Shown piece by piece: positions 7,898 through 15,194 of a DNA stretch of 31,304 nucleotides. Below the pieces are notes generated by a model. It was given only the letters and a program-made list of their open reading frames with translations. It was not told where the DNA came from and searched no databases. The position numbers and the translations under genes are program-made. Source of the stretch: PALSA-607 sp036509315 (lineage in GTDB: Bacteria; Actinomycetota; Actinomycetes; Acidothermales; Acidothermaceae); contig DATCFU010000056.1 of assembly GCA_036509315.1 (NCBI GenBank), forward strand, positions 1-31,304, read 5' to 3'. How positions within the stretch are numbered: position 1 is the first letter of the stretch; each line of letters starts with the position of its first letter.

Positions 7898-8761
7898 TCA
7901 CACACGCCGGCGGGCGCGGGCCGACGCGTAGAGGCAGACGGCAGCGGCGGCCGCGAGGTTCAGGCTCTCGGCGCGCCCGTAGATGGGAACACGAACCGCT
8001 ACGTCGGCGGCCTCGACGACGTCGGCGGGGAGTCCCCAGGCCTCGTTCCCGAAGACCCACGTCGTCGGTTGGCCGAGCCGGCCGTCGCGATCGAGCTCGT
8101 CGAGGCTTTCTGCGTCAGGCCTGCTGTCGGCGGCCAAGACGTGGTGCCCCGACGATCGCAAACTGGCCATCGCAGCAAGCACCGGTTCACCGACCACGAT
8201 CGGCAGGTGGAAGACGCTGCCTGCGGAAGCTCGAACACACTTGCCGTTGTACGGATCGACGGAGTTGTCGCTGAACACCACCGACGACGCGCCAGCCGCA
8301 TCGGCCGTGCGTAGCACGGTTCCGGCATTACCTGGGTCGCGGACGGCGGCTAGTAGAACGAAGAGCGCCGGCACATCGGCGTCCCGGCTGAGCTCTAGTG
8401 CCCTCGGCAACGCGACGTCCAGCACGTCGCACACCGCCACCACGCCCTGCGGGGTCACGGTCTCGGACAGTTCGCCAAGCACCGCGCCACTAGCAAGATG
8501 AATGGGGACGCCGAGAGCGGCCGCCCGCTGCATCAGCTCAGGGTGTCGCCCCCTGGCGTCAGCTGTGACGAAGAGCTCGCGAACGCCCCTCCCGCTGTCT
8601 GCCGCATTGACCAGAGCCTCGCGGACAGCCTGCGGCCCTTCGGCCAAGAACGCCCGATCCTGCACTCGAAACGACCGCTTCAGCAGTCGCTTCGCCGCCT
8701 TGACCCGCGGCGACCGGACGTCGGTCAACTCGCTGCGCGACCCGACGACGTCCGCAGACAC
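7898..8761 (-). CDS. TrmH/SpoU-family rRNA 2'-O-methyltransferase (TsnR-like)
   Basis: A 287-residue SPOUT-class methyltransferase predicted to methylate a ribose 2'-hydroxyl, probably in 23S rRNA. An N-terminal substrate-binding domain (about 1-115; LLKRSFRVQDRAFLAEGPQAV is typical) is followed by the knotted catalytic domain with motif 1 VRDPGNAGTVLRTADAAG, motif 2 WVFGNEAWGL and motif 3 VPIYGRAESLNLAAAAAVCLY. In M. tuberculosis a homologue named tsnR follows rplT in the same way. The GTG start at 8761 lies four bases after the rplT stop, so it belongs to the infC-rpmI-rplT operon. The exact target nucleotide cannot be inferred; proteins like this are sometimes labelled thiostrepton-resistance methylases without proof. 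Confidence 0.93.
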   Translation of the reverse strand: MSADVVGSRSELTDVRSPRVKAAKRLLKRSFRVQDRAFLAEGPQAVREALVNAADSGRGVRELFVTADARGRHPELMQRAAALGVPIHLASGAVLGELSETVTPQGVVAVCDVLDVALPRALELSRDADVPALFVLLAAVRDPGNAGTVLRTADAAGASSVVFSDNSVDPYNGKCVRASAGSVFHLPIVVGEPVLAAMASLRSSGHHVLAADSRPDAESLDELDRDGRLGQPTTWVFGNEAWGLPADVVEAADVAVRVPIYGRAESLNLAAAAAVCLYASARARRRV

Positions 8762-8765
8762 TCGA

Positions 8766-9158
8766 TCAGGCGGCGGTCTCGGCGCCCGCGACCGACCCAG
8801 TCACGGGGAGTGCCTTGCGGGCGACCTCGACCAGCACCGCGAACGCCGCGTCGTCAGACACCGCGAGCTCGGCAAGGTTCTTGCGGTCGACCTCGACGCC
8901 CGCCGCCTTCAGCCCTTGGATCAGGCGGTTGTAGGTCATGTCGTGCAGCCGCGCGGCCGCGTTGATGCGCTGGATCCACAACCGGCGGAAGTCGCCCTTG
9001 CGCGCGCGCCGGTCGCGGTAGCTGTAGGTCGCCGAATGCAGCAGCTGCTCTTTGGCCTTGCGGTAGAGCCGCGAGCGCTGGCCGCGGTACCCACTTGCCC
9101 GCTCGAGGACAACCCGGCGCTTCTTCTGGGCGTTAATCGCCCGCTTCACGCGTGCCAC
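8766..9158 (-). CDS. rplT: 50S ribosomal protein L20
   Basis: L20 binds 23S rRNA early in large-subunit assembly and in several bacteria also represses its own operon by binding the leader or message. The 130-residue product begins MARVKRAINAQKKRR and contains the family core YRGQRSRLYRKAKEQLLHS and RKGDFRRLWIQRINAAAR. The basic N-terminal arm and globular C-terminal half are both present; the last dozen residues (after ARKALP) are an Ala/Gly-rich extension beyond the usual end. The gene lies 65 bases after rpmI. Confidence 0.98.
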   Translation of the reverse strand: MARVKRAINAQKKRRVVLERASGYRGQRSRLYRKAKEQLLHSATYSYRDRRARKGDFRRLWIQRINAAARLHDMTYNRLIQGLKAAGVEVDRKNLAELAVSDDAAFAVLVEVARKALPVTGSVAGAETAA

Positions 9159-9223
9159 CTGGAAACTCCTTGTTCAGTCCGGCGCCCAACGGGGCCGGCT
9201 CATCGGACGACGAGTAGGGCGAA

Positions 9224-9418
9224 CTACAGACCGAGCAGCTTCTTGGCGCGCTTGGTGTCGGGCGCTGATGCGACGACCTCGTTGTTGAGGCGGCGCGTCA
9301 AGGTCGACGGCTTGTGCTCGAGGTAGTGGTTGCGATGCGCACGGCGGCGCATGACCTTGCCCGAGCCGCTGATCCAAAATCGCTTCTTGGCACCGCTATG
9401 GGTCTTGTTCTTCGGCAT
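9224..9418 (-). CDS. rpmI: 50S ribosomal protein L35
   Basis: L35 is a small basic large-subunit protein. I use the ATG at 9418, giving MPKNKTHSGAKKRFWISGSG and 64 residues, the normal length; an in-frame ATG seven codons earlier adds MKETTAT, which no family member has, and the AAGGAG ribosome site lies between the two ATGs, 12 bases before the chosen start. It sits between infC and rplT as in most bacteria. The 86-base gap from infC holds tandem repeats (separate entry). Confidence 0.97.
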   Translation of the reverse strand: MPKNKTHSGAKKRFWISGSGKVMRRRAHRNHYLEHKPSTLTRRLNNEVVASAPDTKRAKKLLGL

Positions 9419-9445
9419 GGTCGCCGTCGTCTCCTTCATGTCGGT

Positions 9446-9507
9446 AACTGTGCGGTGCGGTCGAACTGAGCGGTGCAGTCGAACTGTGCAGTCGGACTGT
9501 GCAGTCA
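9446..9507. repeat. Degenerate tandem repeat between infC and rpmI, with palindromic units
   Basis: On the plus strand the 13-base unit GTGCAGTCGAACT appears in near-exact copies at about 9473-9485, 9486-9498 (one change) and 9499-9507 (partial), with more diverged copies before that. The shared GACTGCACAGTC on the minus strand is itself palindromic (GACTG-CA-CAGTC), so the transcript can form several alternative short hairpins between the infC stop and the rpmI ribosome site. The last unit overlaps the infC stop codon. Confidence 0.75.
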
Positions 9508-10410
9508 GGCGGGCGTCTCGGCGCCGTCCGCTGGCTGGCTGACCTTCTTCGCAGCCGGCGCTCTCGGCTTCGGCGGCGCCTTGGGCGCGGCAGCCTTTGC
9601 TGGCACCTTCGCCGGTGCGCGCGGCGTCGGCACCTTGGGTGCCGCAGCCTTTGCTGCAGTCTTGGCAGGCGCTGGCGTCTCGGCAACCGCGGCTTCGCCG
9701 ACCTGCAGGACCTCGGCCACCTCCTCGGCCACCGCCGGTGCTGTCACTACCGGCGGCGCCGCCGCGGCGGGCCGGGGTGCGGCTGCTTTTGCCGGGGCGG
9801 GCGCAGCTGCTGCCGGGGCGTGTTCGGCCAGCAACTCGTGCGCAAGATCATGGTCATCGTGCGCGCGACCGGCCGCCCGTTCCGCCCTGAAGTCGGCCTT
9901 CTTCTTATGCGGGCCCAACACCATGATCATGTTTCTGCCGTCGAGCTTGGGTGCCGATTCGACGAACCCGAGGTCGACGACATCTTCGGCGAGCCGCTGG
10001 AGTAGCCGGGCGCCCATCTCCGGCCGCGATTGCTCGCGACCACGGAACATGATGGTGATCTTGACCTTGTCGCCTTCCTTGAGGAAGCGCACAACGTGAC
10101 CCTTCTTGGTCTCGTAGTCGTGTACGTCGATCTTCGGTCGGAGCTTCATCTCTTTGATGACGGTCTGCGCCTGGTTCTTGCGGGCCTCGCGGGCTTTCAC
10201 CGCGGACTCGTACTTGAACTTGCCGTAGTCCATGAGCTTGGCCACCGGTGGCCTTGCCATGGGGGCGACCTCGACGAGGTCGAGATCTGCTTCTTCGGCT
10301 AAACGAAGAGCGTCTTCAATGCGGACGATGCCGACCTGCTCGCCGTTTGGACCGACGAGCCGAACCTCAGGAACACGGATCCGGTCGTTGATGCGGGGCT
10401 CGACGCTGAT
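9505..10410 (-). CDS. infC: Translation initiation factor IF-3 with long Ala/Pro/Lys tail
   Basis: IF-3 binds the 30S subunit, keeps subunits apart and checks start-codon/initiator-tRNA pairing. No ATG, GTG or TTG stands where homologues begin; the protein should start at ATC 10410-10408 (ISVEPRINDRIRVPEVRLVG), preceded by AGGAGG four bases upstream, and infC commonly uses such a rare start for self-regulation. A GTG 50 codons upstream is in frame, but its extension crosses the leader terminator. The core covers residues 1 to about 190: N-domain GPNGEQVGIVRIEDAL, linker, and C-domain RPKIDVHDYETKKGH...IMFRGREQSRPE. A low-complexity tail of about 110 residues follows, rich in Ala, Pro and Lys, making the protein 301 residues against about 180 for E. 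coli. It heads the infC-rpmI-rplT-methyltransferase operon. Confidence 0.95.
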   Translation of the reverse strand: MSVEPRINDRIRVPEVRLVGPNGEQVGIVRIEDALRLAEEADLDLVEVAPMARPPVAKLMDYGKFKYESAVKAREARKNQAQTVIKEMKLRPKIDVHDYETKKGHVVRFLKEGDKVKITIMFRGREQSRPEMGARLLQRLAEDVVDLGFVESAPKLDGRNMIMVLGPHKKKADFRAERAAGRAHDDHDLAHELLAEHAPAAAAPAPAKAAAPRPAAAAPPVVTAPAVAEEVAEVLQVGEAAVAETPAPAKTAAKAAAPKVPTPRAPAKVPAKAAAPKAPPKPRAPAAKKVSQPADGAETPA

Positions 10411-10759
10411 GGGACCTCCTACTGGGTTGGATAAGAACGATCCGCCGGCGGTTGTGCGCGCCACCGGGCTGGCCTGCCCGGACACGCGAAAAGCCCCGCA
10501 CGACGTCGCATGCAGGGCTCCTACGGCAAGGCCGGACGCCGTCTGCACCAACGTGCACACGTCGCCACCAACCGCGGGCGTTCAGCCTGCGGCGGCCGAC
10601 CGAACCTTTCGACGCGGACGCCGAAGAGGTGGGAGGAAGCCTCCACTTGCGGATATCACGCGTGAGCGCGGCACCGGTCGCTTGTTCAGACTACCAGGGG
10701 AACGCAGGTCGCCAGAATTGAGTATTCAACCGGAAGACCGCCGCGTGGTTTCGTCACGC
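10411..10759 (-). promoter_or_regulatory. infC leader and upstream region
   Basis: This 349-base stretch has no gene I can support. It holds the infC ribosome site (AGGAGG just before 10410), the terminator-like hairpin at 10488-10519, and a second stem, GTGGAGG-CTT-CCTCCCAC with one bulged C, near 10630-10647 on the minus strand. TAGTCT (10693-10688) could be a -10 element for infC, but I see no good -35 at the right distance. If it were used, the leader would be about 270 bases long. Confidence 0.5.
10488..10519 (-). terminator. Terminator-like hairpin in the infC leader (attenuator candidate)
   Basis: On the minus strand AGCCCTGCATG (10519-10509) pairs with TGTGCGGGGCT-type sequence ending at 10492, forming an 11-bp stem with two G-U pairs and a six-base CGACGT loop, followed directly by TTTT. 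This is a good intrinsic terminator, yet it lies only 78 bases before infC and in the same direction, so it is more likely a conditional attenuator than an operon end. No known riboswitch or T-box consensus was recognised. Confidence 0.65.
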
Positions 10760-11154
10760 ATGCGCTTGACCCGGATTCGCCGGCCTCGCGCTCCAGGCGT
10801 GCATCCGTCGCGGCCGCGTGGCAGCGGCGGTCTTGAGCGGCGGCAGCGTGCTTGCCTTGGCCGAGCCTGCTGCCGCGACGTTCACGACCAACACCACCAA
10901 CTGTGCCGGCTCCGCGACGATTGTGGGCACCGGCTCGGACGAAGAACGCGTCGAACAAGGTCTCCAAGGCCGGCATTGCAAAGACGTTGCCGTGCGGCGG
11001 CGCGGGCGGCCTGTCCTCGGCGCGATCAGCGCTGAGCATCTGCAGCGAGCTCGCGCTTCCGCTTATTGGCCTTGCGATCGGGCTTGCACTCGGCCTTACC
11101 GGGGTGATTCCGCGGCTGCGGCGCTACGACCGCGAAGCCCGACCGCAGTACTGA
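10760..11154 (+). pseudogene. Frameshifted remnant of a small secreted, C-terminally anchored protein
   Basis: No single frame spans this region, but three frames read in turn give a coherent small protein. An ATG at 10760 gives a basic start (MRLTRIRR). A second frame around 10800-10935 gives a signal peptide ending LALAEPAAA, then TFTTNTTNCAGSATIVGTGSD. A third frame from about 10940 gives KNASNKVSKAGIAKTLPCGG and a membrane helix ALPLIGLAIGLALGLTGVIP with an Arg-rich cytoplasmic tail, ending at TGA 11152-11154. Codon third positions are G/C-rich in each of these segments. At least two indels would be needed, so it is a decayed gene or carries sequence errors. The stop abuts the hisG stop on the other strand (TGATCA). 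I do not recognise the family. Confidence 0.4.
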
Positions 11155-12030
11155 TCACTCGACGATCTTCGAGATCGCTATCTCGAGGATGTCGCGCGCG
11201 CCGGCGGCCTTCAGAGTCGGGATCAATGTGTTCACGCCGCGCTTGGGCACTACCGACTCGACCGCGTGCATGTCACCGGATGCCAACGCAGTCACGGTCG
11301 GAGAGCCCATCGACGGCAACACGGCCAGCACCGCGGCCAGCTGGCCGTCGTCCACGTTGAGCTTGATGAGGACATTGCCGCGCGCCCGCACAGCGCCCCG
11401 CAGCAGCAACATCACGTCGTCCATCGCGGCCCGCTTTTCGACGTCGGCGTATGCCGCCGCGTTCGTGATGAGTTCGGTACGCGACGTCAGCAACGTGTCG
11501 ATGATTTTCAACCCGTGCTTGCGCAGGCTGGTGCCGGTCTCAGTGAGATCGACGATGGCGTCGACGATGTCGGGCACCTTCGCCTCGGTCGCGCCGTAGC
11601 TCGGCACGATCTTCGCCTTCACGCCGATGCTCTCGAAATAGCGCTTGGTCAGCTGCGGGAATTCCGTCGAGACACGGACGCCGTCGGGCAGCTCGCTGCC
11701 GCGGCTCGCGGCGTGTTCCTTGACCACCGCGAGGACGATCCGCACCGGATTGCTCGTTGCCTTCGAATACTCCAGTTCCCCCACCGACACGACGTCGGCG
11801 TCGGTCTCGGTGATCCAGTCACGTCCGGTGATTCCGAGGTCGAAGAGACCCTGCTCGACGTACGTCGGGATCTCCTGCGGCCGTAGGAACCGCACGGTGT
11901 CGATCCGCGGGTCGTCGATCGACGCGTGATAGTCGCGATCTGACCCACGGCTCACCCGCAAGTCAGCGGCTTCGAACAACTCAAGCGTGGCGGCTTCGAG
12001 CGAGCCCTTGGGCAGAACTAGGGACAGCAC
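11155..12030 (-). CDS. hisG: ATP phosphoribosyltransferase HisG, long form
   Basis: HisG joins ATP and PRPP to make phosphoribosyl-ATP, the first and feedback-controlled step of histidine synthesis. The 291-residue length and the C-terminal domain from about residue 210 (VLIKLNVDDGQLAAVLAVLPSMGSPTVTAL) show the long, hexameric form whose C-terminal ACT-like domain binds histidine; this form does not need HisZ. The catalytic part has LPKGSL at the start, FDLGITGRDWI, and the PRPP-binding IVDLTETGTSLRKHGL (about 158-175). The GTG start has a GAGAGG ribosome site and lies 33 bases after ribH. Actinomycetes such as Streptomyces carry hisE between ribH and hisG; no hisE is present here or elsewhere in the window. 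Confidence 0.97.
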   Translation of the reverse strand: MLSLVLPKGSLEAATLELFEAADLRVSRGSDRDYHASIDDPRIDTVRFLRPQEIPTYVEQGLFDLGITGRDWITETDADVVSVGELEYSKATSNPVRIVLAVVKEHAASRGSELPDGVRVSTEFPQLTKRYFESIGVKAKIVPSYGATEAKVPDIVDAIVDLTETGTSLRKHGLKIIDTLLTSRTELITNAAAYADVEKRAAMDDVMLLLRGAVRARGNVLIKLNVDDGQLAAVLAVLPSMGSPTVTALASGDMHAVESVVPKRGVNTLIPTLKAAGARDILEIAISKIVE

Positions 12031-12063
12031 GGTGGTTGCCTCTCGGATCGGGGACGGCGCGGC

Positions 12064-12582
12064 TCAGTTGGCCGTCGGCCCGCTAAATCCTGGACCGACG
12101 GAGGCCTTTCGATGTCGCAGATCACGCAACACGAGCGCGGAATCAAGCGCGGCCACCGTCGCCTCCCATCCCTTGTCCTCTGCGCTGTCGGGCAGGCCGC
12201 AGCGGTCCAAAGCCTGCGCAAGGTTGTCACAGGTCAACACACCGTTGCCGATCGGGGTGGCGGCGTCCAGCGCAATACGGGTGAGCCCGGCGGTCACCGC
12301 GTCGCAGACATAGTCGAAGTGCGGCGTGCCGCCCTTGATGACCGCACCAAGACACACCACCGCGTCGTGGTCGACCGCAAGTTGCTGGGCGATCACGGCC
12401 AGTTCCAAAGCGCCAGCAACCCGGACGACGGTGGGTTTGGGCACGCCGGATGCCCGCGCCGCCTCAACTGCCCGGTCGAGCAGAGCGTCGACGATCTCGC
12501 TGTTCCAGCGGGACGCCACGATGCCCAAGCTCAAGCCCGTCGCTGCCACAGCATCGAGGGCAGGGCGACCGGTACCGCTCAT
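12064..12582 (-). CDS. ribH: 6,7-dimethyl-8-ribityllumazine synthase RibH
   Basis: RibH condenses the ribityl-aminouracil product with 3,4-dihydroxy-2-butanone 4-phosphate to form lumazine, the penultimate riboflavin step. The 172-residue product has the substrate loop SRWNSEIVDALLDRA (about 24-38), GALELAVIAQQ, the phosphate/catalytic segment CLGAVIKGGTPHFDYVCDA with the conserved His88, and GVLTCDNLAQALDRCG followed by EDKGWEAT. The ATG overlaps the ribBA stop by four bases (ATGA), so translation is coupled. It is the last riboflavin gene of the operon; hisG follows and may be co-transcribed. Confidence 0.97.
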   Translation of the reverse strand: MSGTGRPALDAVAATGLSLGIVASRWNSEIVDALLDRAVEAARASGVPKPTVVRVAGALELAVIAQQLAVDHDAVVCLGAVIKGGTPHFDYVCDAVTAGLTRIALDAATPIGNGVLTCDNLAQALDRCGLPDSAEDKGWEATVAALDSALVLRDLRHRKASVGPGFSGPTAN

Positions 12583-13874
12583 GACAACGCGCCTGGCTGA
12601 TCGTCAGGAATCAGCCCGCCGTCAGGCAGCGACGCCTCGCCAGACAGCAATTCGGGGTGGCCTGGCAGCAAGAGGTCGTGTCCCATCCGGTCTCGCTTGG
12701 TCAGCAGGTACCGCATGTTGTCGGGGTTGGCATGGGTCGGCAACGGAACGCGGCCGACCACTCGCAGACCCCAACCCTCGAGGCCGACTCGCTTCGCCGG
12801 GTTGTTTGACAGCAGGCGCATCGACTTCACGCCGAGGTCGACGAGTATCTGCGCGCCGGTGCCGTAGTCGCGCGCATCCGCGGGCAGGCCGAGCTCAAGG
12901 TTCGCGTCTATCGTGTCAGCCCCGCTGTCCTGTAGCTCGTAAGCATGCAGCTTGCGCATGAGTCCGATGCCACGCCCCTCGTGACCGCGGATGTACAAGA
13001 CAACGCCTCTGCCTTCCGCAGCGATGGCCGACATCGCGGCGTCCAACTGCGGACCGCAATCGCAGCGCAACGAACCGAACACGTCACCGGTCAGGCATTC
13101 GGAGTGCGCACGCACCAAAACGTCCTCGGCTTCATCGGAGCCGCCGACCTCACCCATGACGAGTGCGATCATCTCAGCGCCGTCGATGAGGCTGCGATAC
13201 CCGACCGCCCGCCATTCGCCGTGGAACGTAGGCAACCGAGCCTCGGCGATGCGCTCGACGGTCGTCTCGTGCCGACGCCGGTAGGCGACGAGGTCGGCGA
13301 TGGACACGATCGCCAGCTGGTGCTCGCCGGCGAACTCCAACAACTGCGGTAGCCGAGCCATCGAACCGTCGTCGTTGACGACTTCGCTGATCACACCGGC
13401 CGGTGTCATGCCTGTGAGCACCGCGAGATCGACTGCCGCCTCGGTGTGTCCAGCGCGCCGCAACACGCCGCCCTCGACTGCGCGCAACGGGAAAACGTGC
13501 CCGGGACGGGTCAGTTCGTAGGGTTCCGTGGCCGAATCGGCGAGGACCCGAATCGTGTGTGCCCGATCCGCTGCGGAGATGCCCGTCGTCACTCCACGCC
13601 GCGCGTCGACCGAGACCGTGTATGCCGTCTGCTTCGCATCCTCGTTGCGTGCGGTCATCGGCGGCAGGCCGAGCCGATCGAGCGTTTCGCTTTTCATCGG
13701 TACGCACAGCACGCCACTGGTGTGTCGCACCATGAACGCCACGAGTTCAGGTGTCACCTTGGACGCCGCGGCGACGAGGTCGCCCTCGTTCTCCCGGTCT
13801 TCGTCGTCAACCACGACAATCGCGCGGCCGGCGGCGATCTCCTCAATCGCGCGCTCGATGCTGTCGAACGTCAT
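12579..13874 (-). CDS. ribBA: Bifunctional 3,4-dihydroxy-2-butanone-4-phosphate synthase / GTP cyclohydrolase II RibBA
   Basis: The enzyme supplies both precursors of riboflavin: the N-terminal half makes dihydroxybutanone phosphate from ribulose 5-phosphate, and the C-terminal half opens GTP. I choose the ATG at 13874 (MTFDSIERAIEEIAAGR), which has AGGAGG seven bases upstream and overlaps the ribM stop by four bases; the frame extends 28 codons further up into ribM. The product has 431 residues. RibB motifs: DDEDRENEGDL (about 23-33, metal-binding acids), HTSGVLC, GVTTGISAADR and RPGHVFPLRA. RibA motifs: zinc ligands Cys260, Cys271 and Cys273 in ECLTGDVFGSLRCDC, then RGHEGRGIGL and NNPAKRVGL. 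Both active sites look intact. Ribulose 5-phosphate, its substrate, is also the substrate of Rpe encoded upstream. Confidence 0.97.
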   Translation of the reverse strand: MTFDSIERAIEEIAAGRAIVVVDDEDRENEGDLVAAASKVTPELVAFMVRHTSGVLCVPMKSETLDRLGLPPMTARNEDAKQTAYTVSVDARRGVTTGISAADRAHTIRVLADSATEPYELTRPGHVFPLRAVEGGVLRRAGHTEAAVDLAVLTGMTPAGVISEVVNDDGSMARLPQLLEFAGEHQLAIVSIADLVAYRRRHETTVERIAEARLPTFHGEWRAVGYRSLIDGAEMIALVMGEVGGSDEAEDVLVRAHSECLTGDVFGSLRCDCGPQLDAAMSAIAAEGRGVVLYIRGHEGRGIGLMRKLHAYELQDSGADTIDANLELGLPADARDYGTGAQILVDLGVKSMRLLSNNPAKRVGLEGWGLRVVGRVPLPTHANPDNMRYLLTKRDRMGHDLLLPGHPELLSGEASLPDGGLIPDDQPGALS

Positions 13875-14575
13875 CCGGTCGCCTCCTGAGGTACTGGTGA
13901 GAGTCCGCGAGAGGTCGGCGCGGTTCGCTGCAGTTGTCGCCATACGAAAAATCCCCAAATCACGAAGCCGGCATAAATCCCGTACAACGCGGCCGACGGG
14001 TAGTAGTGGAAGTGCAGCAACTCAGGGACGCCGACGACATCGACCGCGATCCAGCACAACCAGAAGTCGGTCCAGCCACGGGCCATCGCATACGTCGCGA
14101 CCATCGAGCCGACGAAGATCCACGAGTCGGCGAGGTAGTACCACCACTGCACCGGGAAGCCCTCGCCGATCAGATGAAACGCGACATCGCACACGACAAG
14201 CGCCACGGCTGCCGCCGAAAACAGGATTATGCGCTCCCGGCGGGTCGCCCATCGAGGTGTCACCGCGGGGGCGTCCGAAGACGCCCGGGAGTGTGACCAC
14301 CGGTACCACCCGTAGATGCTGGTGATGACGAAGAACACCTGACGCCCGGCTTGCCCGATCAGCGGTGCTTGATGGGAGTGCGACGTCCAGCTGCCCAGGA
14401 ACACCGTGAACAGCATCACGTTGCCCACGATGCCGACGGGCCACGCCCAGACCTGGCGACGCATGCCGCCGATCGCGGATGCGAGGCCGAACAGGTTGCC
14501 GAAGATCTCGCGGTAGTAGATCGCCTGGCTGCCGATATGCCACTGCGCTGTGTAGAGCCAATTGATCGCGCTCAT
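13871..14575 (-). CDS. ribM: Riboflavin transporter RibM (PnuC family)
   Basis: A 234-residue integral membrane protein of the PnuC family, with EIFGNLFGLASAIGGMRRQVWAWPVGIVGN near the N-terminus, YGWYRW in the middle and DSWIFVGSMVATYAMARGWTDFWLCW near the C-terminus, and about six to seven hydrophobic helices. PnuC proteins normally carry nicotinamide riboside, but in actinomycetes the relatives encoded in riboflavin operons under an FMN riboswitch (RibM/PnuX of Streptomyces and Corynebacterium) carry riboflavin. The position between ribE and ribBA, with four-base overlaps on both sides, makes the riboflavin role much the more likely. Assignment of the substrate is from context, not from a residue I can point to. 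Confidence 0.88.
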   Translation of the reverse strand: MSAINWLYTAQWHIGSQAIYYREIFGNLFGLASAIGGMRRQVWAWPVGIVGNVMLFTVFLGSWTSHSHQAPLIGQAGRQVFFVITSIYGWYRWSHSRASSDAPAVTPRWATRRERIILFSAAAVALVVCDVAFHLIGEGFPVQWWYYLADSWIFVGSMVATYAMARGWTDFWLCWIAVDVVGVPELLHFHYYPSAALYGIYAGFVIWGFFVWRQLQRTAPTSRGLSPVPQEATG

Positions 14576-15192
14576 GCATGACCCTCTACTGTGGCCAACC
14601 CCAGCAGGCGCTCGGCGTATTTCGCCATCACGTCAACCTCAAGATTGACGCCGGCACCCATGGCTTTCGCGCCCAACGTGGTGCGTTGCAGGGTCGTCGG
14701 GATGAGGCTGACCGAGAACGATTCGGCACCGATCGCAGCGATCGTCAACGAAACGCCGTCGACGGCAATCGAGCCCTTCTGCACGACGTATCGCGCCAAC
14801 TCACCCGGCAACGAGAACTCCACGACGTCCCACTCGGGCGTGTGCTCGCGGCGGACCACCACGCCGGTGCCGTCGACGTGACCTTGTACGAGATGGCCGC
14901 CCAACCGCGTTTGCAGGGTGACCGCGCGTTCAAGGTTGACGGATGTGCCGACGCCGGCATCGTGCAGAGTCGAGCGGGTGAGCGTCTCCAGCATCACGTC
15001 TGCGGTGAAGCGGCCCGATGACGCGTCGACAACCGTCAGACACACGCCGGAAACGGCGATCGAGTCGCCAACGACGACGTCCGAACTCACCAACGGGCCC
15101 TCGATGGTCACGCGGACGGCACGCTCGCTACCAACCGCGGTCTCGTCCACGGCGACGATCGTGCCGAGCTCCTCGACAATGCCGGTGAACAC
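14572..15192 (-). CDS. ribE: Riboflavin synthase alpha chain RibE
   Basis: The enzyme converts two lumazine molecules into riboflavin plus the ribityl-aminouracil. The 206-residue protein has the two tandem lumazine-binding barrels of the family: MFTGIVEELG with DSIAVSGVCLTVVD in the first (about 1-97), and LGGHLVQGHVDGTG with KGSIAVDGVSLTIAA in the second (about 98-190). It begins two bases after the ribD stop and overlaps ribM by four bases. Some annotation schemes call the same gene ribC. Confidence 0.97.
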   Translation of the reverse strand: MFTGIVEELGTIVAVDETAVGSERAVRVTIEGPLVSSDVVVGDSIAVSGVCLTVVDASSGRFTADVMLETLTRSTLHDAGVGTSVNLERAVTLQTRLGGHLVQGHVDGTGVVVRREHTPEWDVVEFSLPGELARYVVQKGSIAVDGVSLTIAAIGAESFSVSLIPTTLQRTTLGAKAMGAGVNLEVDVMAKYAERLLGLATVEGHA

Positions 15193-15194
15193 GT

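Noticed and set aside
9224..9439. Longer rpmI start (MKETTAT...)
   Set aside because: The extra residues match no L35 protein, and the ribosome site lies after that ATG.
9505..10560. infC started at GTG 10560 (351 residues)
   Set aside because: The added 50 codons run through the terminator hairpin and the ribosome site and are not IF-3-like.
10852..11154. Plus-strand 100-residue frame as an intact gene
   Set aside because: Its first 30 codons read against the better frame of the signal-peptide part, and it has no ribosome site; treated as the 3' part of a frameshifted remnant.
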